Positions 41,624-52,709 of a stretch of DNA of 64,000 nucleotides are shown in pieces; position 1 is the first letter of the stretch; each line of letters opens with the position of its first letter. The notes beneath the pieces were generated by a model. That model ran no database searches. It was not told where the DNA came from and was given only the letters and a program-made list of their open reading frames with translations. Position numbers and translations under genes: made by a program. This DNA is from Zychaea mexicana (taxonomy: Eukaryota > Mucoromycota > Mucoromycetes > Mucorales > Lichtheimiaceae), in contig NW_026516672.1 of NCBI RefSeq assembly GCF_025766255.1, forward strand, positions 434,001-498,000, written 5' to 3'.

Positions 41624-41760
41624 GATGAGCAAGAGCCAGTCGTGCACGACTAGCTCCCTTCAACTATGTACACCCACAGGGCCCCTAAATGCACAAAGAT
41701 GAATAAGAGCCAGTCGTGCACGACTAGCTCCCTTCAACTAAGTACACCCACAGGGCCCCT
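41624..41760. repeat. 63 bp direct repeat pair with a 14 bp palindrome
   Basis: Units 41624-41686 and 41698-41760 differ at only a few bases. Each contains the perfect palindrome AGTCGTGCACGACT (41638-41651 and 41712-41725) and ends in GGGCCC followed by CT. An 11 bp linker separates them, and part of the linker plus the unit start recurs once more near 41820. Confidence 0.9.
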
Positions 41761-42043
41761 CGTCCTAGATAAAAAAAAAAAAGAAAGGTAAAAAGTGATA
41801 ATGAAAGAAACACTGCAAATGCACAAAGATGAATATGAAGACTAAAGAAAAGAATAAAGGGCAAAACGCGCAGTCGATTCTTTTTTTTTTATGAGCCCGA
41901 TAAACAAAATGACGGAGCTTAGAAATTTTGTTGTCACTACTGCCCTAAGGAGCCAGTGAACTGCAGCAATGTGAAGAAGTGCCTTGATGATAATTATCGT
42001 TGTAGTCTGACGACTGTCATGCTATGATAGTGTCTTTTTCTTA

Positions 42044-42501
42044 TGGTGCGTATATGTTTGTTTCACTATGCGGCTCCGCTTGCCGTGCTCCGCTCTGATC
42101 CGATCATTGTCGGCGATGGGTCTGTGCGCTTTAATGGAACAAAGAACCGGCGATATAAAAAGAGTATCAAACCTGGGGATCATGATGATTTTTATATGTG
42201 AAGCGTACCCAGCAATACTATTGATACTCGATATCACCTTCTTTTTTTAGCTGACGATCAAGAAACGGCCGCTGCCAATTTCATCAGCGCAATTCATAAC
42301 GGTTTGACAATCTCTTTTATGAAACGTGGGGATCGTGATGATTTTTATAAGTGAAGCTTACCACCTATTCAAGAAGATGCTTGGACTTTGGAGGACCATG
42401 CTGCCATGTCCAGTGACGATAACCCTGTCGCCACTACTAAAGGAGAAAACAACAACAATTATTATACCTCGCCAACAATGCAGCAACAGCATCATCCATA
42501 A
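42044..42501 (+). pseudogene. Coding-like remnants with a duplicated GD-x-DDFY segment
   Basis: From 42044 a frame reads through LAVLRSDPIIVGDGSVRFNG and ends in KPGDHDDFYM followed by TGA. After a T-rich AG at 42249-42250, a second run reads DDQETAAANFISAIHNG and ends in KRGDRDDFYK followed by TGA. It resumes in the same frame as PIQEDAWTLEDHAAMSSDD, an Asn/Gln/His-rich end and TAA at about 42501. A 40 bp imperfect direct repeat (about 42170-42212 and 42323-42365) causes the matching ends. GTGAAG at both TGA positions could be splice donors (second join to TGACGAT near 42410), but the first join does not keep frame. I do not recognise the family. A decayed gene or transposon piece fits best. 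Confidence 0.4.
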
Positions 42502-43839
42502 CGTGTCCATCGCAATAACACGAGCCAAATTTAATTTTATACGTAGACAAAGTTTTTCAATGCACTGGTCTTTTGATTTTGTAGCAATATTTTTATCGTG
42601 TAGAAGCAGGCCCTTCTTTTTTATTATATTTTGGCATACGTCACCGGTTTACATGAATATATATATATATATATATTCTTGTGATGCTTCTCGCCGATCA
42701 ATGCAAATTGCAGTCATAAGTTTTGTATTTGTAAAAAAGGTAGACACAATTTCGAACCTGATATTAACGCAATATGTACAATATTAGGGATTGCATCTGT
42801 TGGAAGTCCCCTCTTCCATAGTTGCTGATGAGGACTTTGAACGCGCGTTTAATAAGTGGGATCTTGTAATACATAGCCTAGTGAGTCATAATATCGACGT
42901 TTTTTTTCAGAGCGTGATGCCCCTCCGTCTTTGCAGCTGCTTCGAGTGCCTGCACTAACTTGCGACCAAACGCCGTTGCACCGAGCTTGTGATAGACTTA
43001 CTTGGTAATCGACTGAGTGTGTCCACACTACTATCATCTTTGGATCAAACTACTGTTAACGTATATATCCGATCGGGTTTCCCTTATCATCATCCCCTAC
43101 ATTTGATACTTTCGCTAGTGTTGATATCAAAAGTAGCGTCAAGCAAATCAAGAATTTTAAAGTGGCTTCGTTAGATTGCATGAAGAATCTCAGTAGTATA
43201 GCTCCATGTAATGTATTTATGTACTCGAGGCTTGGACGCTCACAAAAAAATTATATGGACGTCAACGCATTTCTGGATGTCTTTTAGAATACTGGCTTGC
43301 CGGATACGGATATTGGTGTAGTTTGATATAGTAGTACCGCCAGCGATCATAGAAAGACAAAAGAAGGGAAGGGGGTAAACTGAAATGGCTTTTACTTGAA
43401 ATGTAATAGATAAAAGTTAAGCACAACATTATTATTTTGACTCATCATTAGCAGCACAAAACAATGCGCTTCTAAAAACTTGGCAAGTTTGGCGCCGTTG
43501 AAAGCTATTGTAGATAAGAAACATCAATAACTTGACGGGATAACTTGTTATAATCTTAAGCAGTGATGATACATTCCATATTCAATCTATCTATGAGTAT
43601 TACTGATATACGATTGGTCAAATAAGAAGCGATATAGTTGGATTCATTGAGTAAAATTTCAACTTTTTGCCATGAAATAGATGTTTGCATGGATGACTGT
43701 AAGCTAAAAGTAAATACACAGTGTGCAGGAGGGGGATCGATGAATTTGGCGGGTGATAATCACTAGTTGGCTGAGGAATCTGCATACGAAGTAGTTCTTA
43801 AGTATATAAAAGTAGTAAATAAAAGAGTCATTATGTTTC
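42502..43839. other. Intergenic, mostly nothing recognised
   Basis: AT-rich, with an (AT)n run near 42658-42676. A short coding-like run on the plus strand near 42800-42870 (VADEDFERAFNKWDL) suggests further decayed sequence. The right end holds the RINT1 3' UTR. Confidence 0.45.
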
Positions 43840-46770
43840 TTATTTCAAATCGTCCGACGTTTCAGATTCTGTAGCCGTTTTTAATCTAACAGACATATCC
43901 ATCATCAGTAAATACAAATAGAAGGACAATTTTACTAAATCAACTTACTTTCTCATGTAGTTTTCAGGCTTAGTTACCCATAATCGCCCTTGCTTCCATA
44001 AGCCACATTTGAGATCTCTTTCCAGCCGTTTTAACTCTTCGCCATTTAATCGATTCGGTGCCACGACATTTCGCATATGCCACTCTTCAACCTCGCCGGA
44101 GAGTCTGCGATAGATACCTACAAAATCCGCCTGCGGAAGATTGGAGAAAAGGTAGTTGCAGCATAGACGAAGACTTTGCAGTGGCTGATAAAGTTCCGGC
44201 GATATCTCTTCTTCATGATCGTCCTTGTCCAGTTGCCAGCTTATCGCGTATGACCGTGCGTCCGCAGCCCACTCCTTCATAACTACGCGGATCATGACTT
44301 CTTCCGCTCGTTGGTTGATTTGTTCAAATCCATCCTTGGCAAGCGCCAGGAAAGTCTTATCATGAGGTTCAGGAATACGCAGAAACGCTAAATTTGGATC
44401 CTTTTCTTTTTTGGACGCGATCAATGCTTCAAGCATTCCCATATTGTTTCGTATTCTGTACTGCATATCGAGAAAATGCTGTATAATGATGGGCGTGTTA
44501 GTATACCTTTTGGTTTCAAAAAACGACGAGAATATATATTGATGTTAAAGCTACTTGCATCGTCGACCGCACATTCGTCAATTGCATTGCATATGGTTCG
44601 CGCACTAGCCCACCAACGGCATAATCGCTTTAATGCTGCTATAGCGCCACCATAATCTGCACTGCTCATCACCCCCGTGACAGCATCGGGCAGTGTGCCA
44701 GGAACAGGCACAGATCGTATCAAGCTCAAAGTTTCAAATGAATCCAGGGCAGACGTGAGGCGACATTGAAATTGGTTCAATAATCCGACTTGAATCTCCA
44801 GGAAAAAGTCTAGTTGCTGTTCAAGCTGCGGGACAGATTTGTAGGTTTCTAGTTGTATGCCAAAAGTGAGCGACCTACCCCAATGGAAACTTAGCAGTAT
44901 AGATGTACCTGTAACGCTATTCAACAAATTCATTAACTTGACCGCTATGCGAGTTGGTTTAGATCCGATGTTATTTCCTTTTCCGTTTTCATCTTCTTCA
45001 AGAGGCTCATATGCATTACTGTCCATCGCAATCTCGTCGTAACGTGCCTGAGCAACTGATATTCGTGAACATATTAGAGATCATGAATAAGAGAAAACCA
45101 GCTTATTAATCTCAAATAGGAACCTTACTCACATTTCTTTTCAGCAGTAAACCATGCATTATAAGATTCTGAATCGTCCAAGATAAGGGCAGCCATGCTG
45201 TCACCACTATATGCGTAATCCTCTTGTAACGTTTTATCAAAATCAAGTGCTTCGTGAATTGTGTGACTTAGCCATCGTGGTCTGTGTCGTAGCTTTGGCA
45301 TGCTATGCTTCAGTTTCCGCGACACGTTCTTTAGTAATTCGTGGATGAACAGGTCCTTTGCTGTAAATTCGCTACCAAGAACTTCTTGGACCAGAGGTTG
45401 TACAGTTGTCACGATGAAAGGAATATGTGCAGAAATTGTTGTTTTTACGTGTGTAAAATACCATTCTGGCTGCCATTCAGGGTTAGTATATATATGGTAC
45501 GCGGATCAAGACACAAAGAAGAAATATCAACGTCTTAAATTCTTAAGAGACGAAAGGTATATACACCTTGTCAAGTCGATTCGTTGGTTTTGAGCTTTCA
45601 AAATGGAATCGGAACCGTAGGGAAATAGCATCCAGCATGATAGCGACTGGTAAAGGAGTATCTGTTGCATCCGCATCAGGACTACATCACCATTTCGAGT
45701 TTTAGTATGTCTATCTTATTGACTATGCGAATATGTATACACACCGTTTAAGAAGAGCGAGGTTTTTGAATTGCTTTTCAAAGTTGTCGAGTTTGGTGCG
45801 TACATCCAACCCATATGGTGGTCTCATTGGTGTTGGCCAGCCGAGTTCATCAAGACAAGCCTTGAATTTCCTAGCGTTAGTAGAAAGGTGTACGTGTATC
45901 AGCTAAATTATGTATACAGACATGTAGCATGATAGAAGAAGATAAAATGCTCCTCTTACTTTGATAATACGTCCTTCAAGTCCTGGTACAATAATGTCGC
46001 GCGTTTATGTAAATCCTGAGCAATGTCATTGTCGCTGGTACTCTGTGAACTAAACAGCTGTGCGAATTTTACAAGCTGCTGATATGGTGTGATTGATTTC
46101 TCGGAATCCTGTTCCACATAACGCATCGCTTGATTCCTATCAGTTTCAAAAAAATAATTATGCAATGTCAGTAGTGAGTAGTGAGTTGGATACGCGTATC
46201 ATCCTTCCATCCAACCAAAATAGAGACCCTGTTAAATTCTTACCGAAGATCAGTAGCAACAATAAGTGTTTTGACACACCCTTTTGCTTTGTTAAGACGC
46301 GTAATTTTTTGCTCTACGGACGCAAGTTGTTGTAGCAAAACTGCGCTAGGTCTGGGTTCGTTGTTGCTGGCGCCACGTCCTGCAACCAGTTGTGTATGCA
46401 GCGCTTGGAGTTCTTCTTTTGTTTTCGCCAATTCAGAATGCAGCTCACCAAGTTGGGAATGCTGAGAGCTTGCACTAGCTAATATAGCAGACAGCGTCTT
46501 TTGGGTTTCGTCTTTTGTCGCCTTGAGCTTTTTAATATTTATAAAAAAAAGCTTGAGTAAAACCGAGGTACGGCGAACGACGAGTAAAAGAAAGGTCAAC
46601 TTTCTATCGGAATTTACCTCTTGATCGAGCCGTGTTTGCTGTTCTTTTTTTCTGGCAAGCAATTCCTTCAGTCGTGCATTGTCTAAATCGTTTGATGTTT
46701 GGAAGGAATAGTCGAGAAACGACGCTATTGATCTGTTTTTGTCGTCAGTGTCCATTTCGTGCACGTTCAT
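43840..46770 (-). CDS. RINT1: RINT1/Tip20 family vesicle-tethering protein
   Basis: Ten exons on the minus strand: 46770-46618, 46527-46244, 46136-45960, 45870-45745, 45681-45567, 45469-45133, 45055-44909, 44848-44559, 44478-43949 and 43885-43840 give 734 residues. The N-terminus is coiled coil (about residues 30-130). The conserved core includes KACLDELGWP, FRFHFESSKPTNRLDKPEWY and SHTIHEALDFDKTL, features I recognise from RINT1/Tip20, the Dsl1/NRZ tethering subunit that receives COPI vesicles at the ER. The eighth intron uses a GC donor (GATGCAAGT), the only choice that keeps frame into HFLDMQYRI. The last exon, KTATESETSDDLK, is short and acidic. It is head-to-head with SRP68. Confidence 0.9.
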
Positions 46771-46916
46771 CGTTCAAAAAGAGATTCCAATATTTCTTTC
46801 CCAGTCGCACCTGTACAAATGATATAGGACACGCGGACCTGGAATACACTTACTGTCGCAATCGAGTGCTTCTGTCGCAGACCAAGTTTTGCTTGTTTTA
46901 ATTGTACTTGCACGCC
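46771..46916. promoter_or_regulatory. 146 bp bidirectional promoter of RINT1 and SRP68
   Basis: Two start codons face away from each other with 146 bp between them, so both core promoters and both leaders must fit here. I see no strong TATA box on either strand, which suits a housekeeping bidirectional promoter. Confidence 0.65.
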
Positions 46917-49200
46917 ATGGACGTCGACACGCCTCTGATTAAGCTCGATGGTACGCTAAATTAGTGTTCATGTTTCTATTTATGGTTTTAACTCTAGTAT
47001 GCTCATTTCGGACCTTGTAGTTCTGGAGCTGGTCAACGGTTCGCGCATGACATACGGCTTGCGCCATCAAGATTTCCAGCGATACCGGTAAAGCTCAAAG
47101 GATTCTCGCGTATTTTGTCCTTTATTTTGCTTACTTTGTCTAATAACCAACTAACTTTGCTGGGCGGGTTAAATAGTAAACACTGCACTCATCGCGTTCA
47201 ACGACTTCGACAAATTCTCCATCTGACAAAACCAAACAACAAAAAGACAAATCAACAAAAGGAGTTGCCAGCCAAAATCAGTGATGCTAGATATCTCCAC
47301 TTGTACGTGTTTGAAGTCGAACGAGCTTGGGCCTATGCTATGGATTTGAACCAAGAACTTTCTGCGGATACACGCAAGAGACATCATACCCGAAAGAAAT
47401 TGAAGCGTGCCACACAACATGCAGAAGCTCTATATGAGCTTTGTGAGCAACAAGATGTCGAGGATCGATCTAAGCTCGAGGTCAAGGTGAGCTGGGGATA
47501 AATATAAAGAAGGCTTATAAGAAAAAAGAGACATGATATGTGTATAGATATCCAGGTGGTGGTGGCGATCTATTAGACGTAGTAAACTAATTGTTTCCCT
47601 TCTATTTGTCTCTAGGCGTATGCTGCTGCTATGCGTGGTCATTTATATTTCGAGCTGCAGCAATGGCAAGATGCATTGAATCAATTCGTTTCTGCTAGGT
47701 ATAAATCATTGATATTCGATGCGAGAAGGCTTTACTGTCAAGTAGTCAAAAAGAGAGAAGACTGATTTCAAGGTTGTATTTAAAAATATCAGAACGATCT
47801 ATGAGCATTTTGCCGGTCTCAGCTCGACCACCCACCATGAAGCGCTGTGCTACGCCGCTATCGATGATATTGATCCCAGTATACGTATTTGCGCTTACAA
47901 CCTCCGACTGAACGAAACGTCCATGGCAAGCAACGTGGATGAGCTGGTCAAATCATTGAAACAGTCGGATGCTGCTGGTATTGCATCGCTCGAACAACAG
48001 CTGTCCAAAATCAGCCAGGACGGTGGCAAGGGCAGAGGCGCCGAGTCACTTGCCCAAGTCAGCTGGAGAGATAGACAAGCAGCAATCAAGAATGACAAGG
48101 TGGCAAAGGCTGTCGCAAAAGCTCAAGAAGCCACTCGACAATCTGATTCTACAAAGCATGACGATGATGCATCCACCTCGTTTGATCGTGTGTTGGCGGT
48201 TTGGGCTGAGGCAGAAAAATTGGTAAAAAAGGCATTGAAGGAGGACAAGGAGGCGACGGCCAAGGTGGCATCGTCCAAGTCTGCCAAATCAACAGAGGAG
48301 CTCCAGTTCATCTACTCCTATGTGGCATATAATATGTATGCTCGTTCGATTCAGCGTAATGTGCAATTGGTGGCACAAGGTGATAGTGATGGTGCCCAGC
48401 GCAAACCGCAAGAAAATGTTCGATTGCACGATGACATTTTGAAGGTATACTTTCTGTCGATGTTCAGTTCTGGGTATTATAGTTCCTAAGCTTATGCATT
48501 TCAAAACTTTTGCGGGTTATATAGTATTTGGAGTCAATACGGGAGTTACTTTCGCACGAACAAGAGGGTCAACTCGACTGGGAATTGAATGTTTTGACAC
48601 ATTACTATCGCGGCTGCAGATGTCTGCACGTGGCACAGGCATATGCTGACCTCAACCGTATTGCGGAAGCAGTGGCGCTCTATCGCGTGGCACAGACATA
48701 CATCGCACAAGCTAAGCAACTTCTTCATCAAGGTGACAGCTTTGCCAGCGACTCGGTATTGACAGTATCGGATAAGGACCTGGTGGAATTGGAACAGACG
48801 CTTCGAAACAACGCGTGGAAGACACAGGCTGCTTGGTATTTGAAGCATGGTGGCAACACTGCCGAAAGCGACCTGCAAACTCAAATGGAACAGCTGAACT
48901 TGGACGATGAAAAGAAGGTCAGTAATGATACCTTTTGAAGATGTACAATGATTAACTCCTGCTTATATCTGTGGAAAACTATAGATTCCTCTGCTGGAAC
49001 AGCTGGATGTTTATCCTGCCGCATTAACTGCCGAAGCCCCCAACCTGGTGGAATTCCCTCCACGATTCGAGCCTGCCGTGGGCAAACCCTTCTTCTTTGA
49101 TTTGGCTGCTAATCACATCCAATATCCAAATACTCTCTCCGAACATTCAGAGAAGCCGTCTGGTTTGTTCTCAAAATTCTTTGGCTTTGGTGGAAAATAA
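46917..49200 (+). CDS. SRP68: Signal recognition particle subunit SRP68
   Basis: Seven exons: 46917-46950, 47021-47087, 47177-47486, 47616-47698, 47793-48444, 48525-48917 and 48985-49200 give 584 residues. The N-terminal RNA-binding domain is recognisable (YGLRHQDFQRYRQHC-like start; the local sequence is YGLRHQDFQRYRKHCTHRV), followed by the TPR-like helical middle and a C-terminal Phe/Gly-rich end, SGLFSKFFGFGGK. With SRP72, SRP68 binds the S domain of SRP RNA and is needed for targeting nascent secretory proteins to the ER. A lysine-rich charged stretch near residues 265-330 may be a loop. The length is slightly under the animal protein. Confidence 0.93.
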
Positions 49201-50275
49201 ACTATACACAAAAGTACGCATACACACTTTACAATCTTACCATTTCTTGATTTCCACCATCGTTGTGCGTGTTGTGTGTGATTGGGGAATTGGTTCCATA
49301 GGTCACAGCAACGTACTGTCTTGAAAAAGCCACTTCACTCATACACATTTCAACACAACCTTTTCCGTCAAAGTGTACCACAATTGAAGTGGATTGATAG
49401 CTAATCATGTTTGCTCCCCAGAGATTAATTCCAGAGAAAAAGAGACAAACAAGGTGTGCGTCTAACGTGAACTTTTTTTTTTCACTCACGCTACTTTTTT
49501 TATCATTTTCTTTTAACTTTGTGGAAAGAGAAGGCTAGCAATCAATGCCATCAGAATCAGCAACCGTTGCCGGGCCAAGATTCATCTAGCAAAGGCCATG
49601 CCTGTGATTGGAAAAAATTTGATTTAAATAAATTGCACTGGCGTTACCCAATGCCTATATCAATCCTTACTCATTAATTGAGGCTAAAGAAAAAAACCGA
49701 AGCATCTGCAGCTTCGCCCACTCTTTTATATCTTCGCTGTGTCGGAGATTGATAGAGTACTGCCAGAAACGAGTGTTTCTGGTATACCCCGAGTAACATG
49801 CCTGGTCATGAAAAGACACAGTGTACCCGTGTCTCTTCCACATTTAGAAACTTTGTCAGTATGGATTTAAGAATTGCTTTCAAGAAACATTATGTAATAC
49901 GTTGTTATTTGTACTTGGATTTACAATGTTGCTGTTGTTATGGTATCATACTCGGGCATTGGGTAGCACTTTACCAACAGGGCATTTATGTTTTAAATAC
50001 ACTTTGTCGTTGTATTAGCTTCTCAAATCCACCACACGTCGCGCACAATAATCCTTTGCTAACCCACTTTCAATGAGGTTAGATCCACATTTCAAACACC
50101 TCCATCTCTATTCTACAAGATGTGGCAGGTATCATCAATCAAGAACTTTGGGAGAAAGAAAGAGCGATTCAGGATTCAGCTTTTCTAGGGCAGACATTGA
50201 TCTTTTGGATAGACCCACGATCTCCCTTCATCCTCCTTAGACTGCTCAGGTGATCCGTACTTGAACTTCTACGAA
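49201..50275. other. Intergenic, no gene recognised
   Basis: About 1.1 kb after SRP68. A 92-codon plus-strand frame from 49798 is rich in Cys and aromatic residues but has no recognisable motif or coding bias, so I do not call it. Confidence 0.45.
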
Positions 50276-50467
50276 ATGGCTGTGTATGACCTTTACCGGT
50301 TCTGTTGCGCTATCTTCCTCGTCTTCCTGGCCACTACTGTCGTCATCAACTGTTTGTTTCAACTGATAGCGACGAGGAAGCAACAGCATCTAGAGGCGCC
50401 ACTTCAGCCTTCATTTGATAAACTAGTCTTTCCGAAAAAAAAACCTCCCCGTCAGTGTCCGCAATGA
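50276..50467 (+). CDS. Possible small single-pass membrane protein
   Basis: An ATG at 50276 opens 63 codons. Residues about 9-33 form one hydrophobic helix (FCCAIFLVFLATTVVINCLF), followed by a basic RKQQH boundary and a short tail rich in Lys and Pro ending PKKKPP. The frame is open for about 55 more bases upstream, so the true start or an upstream exon could differ. I recognise no family. The layout of one helix with positive residues on one side is compatible with a small membrane protein, but chance cannot be excluded. Confidence 0.35.
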   Translation: MAVYDLYRFCCAIFLVFLATTVVINCLFQLIATRKQQHLEAPLQPSFDKLVFPKKKPPRQCPQ

Positions 50468-51313
50468 ATGACGCTTTATTGCGCTTACTTTATTAATAAA
50501 CTAATACAAAAGTTGCTTGACGTACATACTTGACTCTGAATCACCAACACTGTCAACTGCAATGGTTGCTCTTCGTGGCGCTATTGATGAAAGCAGCGGC
50601 ACGGATACTATTCTGCAGCTGGATGGGCACTTTCGACCACAAGATTCTCCTGCTGGCATGGTGACAGAAAGCTTGGAAAGAAGCCTGAGTTGTAATATAC
50701 CTTATAGGCGTTGTGTTCTTAAATTATAATACATACCATGGGCACAGGTTTTGGCTATGTCCCAACAGCAGAAAAAGCCTTCAACATCAGCCAACCGTTT
50801 ATGTTATCGGGTTTATGCAAGGTCTATCAATCGCACAACGGAACTCTACGCCACTTTTCAATCCTATGCTCGATAAAGTACAAAGTCTGGGACCATCTGT
50901 TCATGGATATATATCCAATAAAAAAGGTGTAATAATGCATGTTTCCACAGCTACAATGCATTAGTCTCGGCGATAATAGCAGTAATCTTTGCTCCTTCTC
51001 AGGACATCTTGCTCGTTTTCATTTCATCAAGTGTATCCAGCCAATGAAGATCAGATTGGCACCAAGTCTAATAGAAGCAACCCCATCTGATGGCACCATA
51101 GTCCTTGTGTAATGTTTTTTTATATGTGATCGAATTTCTTAGAACCAATAAGAGTGTTTGGGGGTTGGGTTGGGTTGGGTTGGGGGGAGGGCCAAAATAG
51201 AATTTCAAATTAAATAGAGTTCCAGAAAAAGTAAGAGTAATGTATGAATAAGAGAATATATATAGACAGTAAAAGGTTGTACAGTACAAGCCAAGGAAGA
51301 ACGATAAAACACT
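50468..51313. other. Intergenic, no gene recognised
   Basis: Short frames only. A GGGTT repeat (about 51160-51185) lies just before the 3' end of the zinc-finger gene; it is too short and degenerate to be called telomeric. Confidence 0.45.
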
Positions 51314-52315
51314 TCATTTCACGCGGGAACGCGAATACGGTGCCAAGATATTATTGCGTGGGTGGAGGTTCAGCGATGCTGCCGCTGTTGCCTCCTTTTC
51401 TAGTCCGGATGGTCCACCTTCTATTTCCTCCTCCTCCTCCATTTCCTCCATGTCATCAATGAAAACCTCGTTATCATCATCGTCATCGACTGCTGCCCTT
51501 GAATAGGATGCATTTTCTTCCTCTTCCTCTTCCTCTTCCTCTTCCTCTTCTTCCTTTACTATGTCCTGTTCTAGATGGTCTTCTGTGCATCGCTGCTGCT
51601 GCCGCCGTTGTAATTGTTCTTGCTGTAGTTCCTGTTGTAATGGATGCTGCTGCTGCTGCTTTCTTGAAGAATCCATGCTGACCAGAATAGCCGCAGCCTC
51701 CAGCATCTGGACTTGCTGATGCTTGGTCAACAATAATTTGCTCGTCAATCCCCACTGCTCTGAATGCTCCCATCGATGCTTTGACAAGCAGTTGGGGTGT
51801 TTGTACATTTTGCCGCACTCTTCGCAGCGGTGGATGCTTTTTCTGCCGCCGCCATGAGATTCAGACTGTCTACGGTTGCGGATGGTACGTCCGCCTGTGG
51901 CTGCAGCCGCTGCTGTAGAGGCTGGTGAATGGGCCAACGAGTCTGGCCGGGTCGAGTGGCGCCGGTGGTTGAGAGAAGAGGCGATGGGGATAGGCGACGA
52001 GGAGTGTTCGATGGTATAATTTTCTGGCAAGGACGTGGAAAACTGCTGGATAGTCAGCGCGTTGAAATGGGTAGGTAGTGAGTCTCGTCGAGACCCAAAG
52101 CTGCCAGCAATGCTGTTGTTTGCTTCGTAGCTGTAGCTTCCAGCAATGTCGCTAGGCCCTTCATCACTGCTGTATGTTGAAGTGGGTGGTGATGGCAAGT
52201 TGGTCGTTGTGGTTGCTGCTGGTCCTGCTGCTGTGGTCGCCGTTGTCGGAAGAGGAGTAAGCTCGTCCTTTACTAGGTCGGTGTTACGCAGTTGGAATGT
52301 AAGAGAAGAGGACAT
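51314..52315 (-). CDS. Single C2H2 zinc-finger protein with acidic tail
   Basis: One exon of 333 residues from the ATG at 52315. One classical finger is present: Cys164, Cys167, His180 and His184 (C-X2-C-X12-H-X3-H), within HRCEECGKMYKHPNCLSKHR followed by WEH. That conserved context is one I know from a group of fungal single-finger regulators. The N-terminal 140 residues are Ser/Thr/Pro-rich. The C-terminal part has Gln-rich segments and long Glu runs near residues 255-275 and 290-310, typical of a transactivation or chromatin-binding tail. The DNA target is unknown; one finger alone usually needs a partner or flanking basic residues, and NRRQ and GGGRK do precede it. Confidence 0.85.
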   Translation of the reverse strand: MSSSLTFQLRNTDLVKDELTPLPTTATTAAGPAATTTTNLPSPPTSTYSSDEGPSDIAGSYSYEANNSIAGSFGSRRDSLPTHFNALTIQQFSTSLPENYTIEHSSSPIPIASSLNHRRHSTRPDSLAHSPASTAAAAATGGRTIRNRRQSESHGGGRKSIHRCEECGKMYKHPNCLSKHRWEHSEQWGLTSKLLLTKHQQVQMLEAAAILVSMDSSRKQQQQHPLQQELQQEQLQRRQQQRCTEDHLEQDIVKEEEEEEEEEEEEENASYSRAAVDDDDDNEVFIDDMEEMEEEEEIEGGPSGLEKEATAAASLNLHPRNNILAPYSRSRVK

Positions 52316-52709
52316 TGTGTGTGGTTGATAGTGTTGTTGGTGTTGGTGTCAATGGAACGAGGTGTGGTTTCCTTTTTCCTTATTTAAAAAAAGGGTGAGG
52401 ATACTGTGAGAAATAAGATCCACCTTTTTTTTTTTTGCGGAGATTACTATGGCACAGTACGAGCAATCATCAGGAACCAGCCCAGGCAACAGCTGCTGGC
52501 CTATGCGTTGGCCAGGTGGAATGAATGATGTCATGACGACCAATCATCGAAACGTCTCGATCTTTTTTGGATTCGGGATAAACATTCACAGAACAATAAT
52601 GAAGATGTGTTTGTTACTACTATTACTACTACTACTACTACTACTACTGCTACTACTACTGTTATTATTAATATTAAATACTAATATGTAGGATATATCA
52701 GGCCCAGAA
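52316..52709. promoter_or_regulatory. Zinc-finger gene promoter and TMEM135-like 3' end
   Basis: 394 bp containing the upstream region of the zinc-finger gene and a (TAC)n/(CTA)n triplet run at about 52614-52660. No gene is seen. Confidence 0.5.

Noticed and set aside
51160..51185. Telomere-like GGGTT repeat
   Set aside because: Only a few degenerate units lie between genes; too short for a telomere tract.
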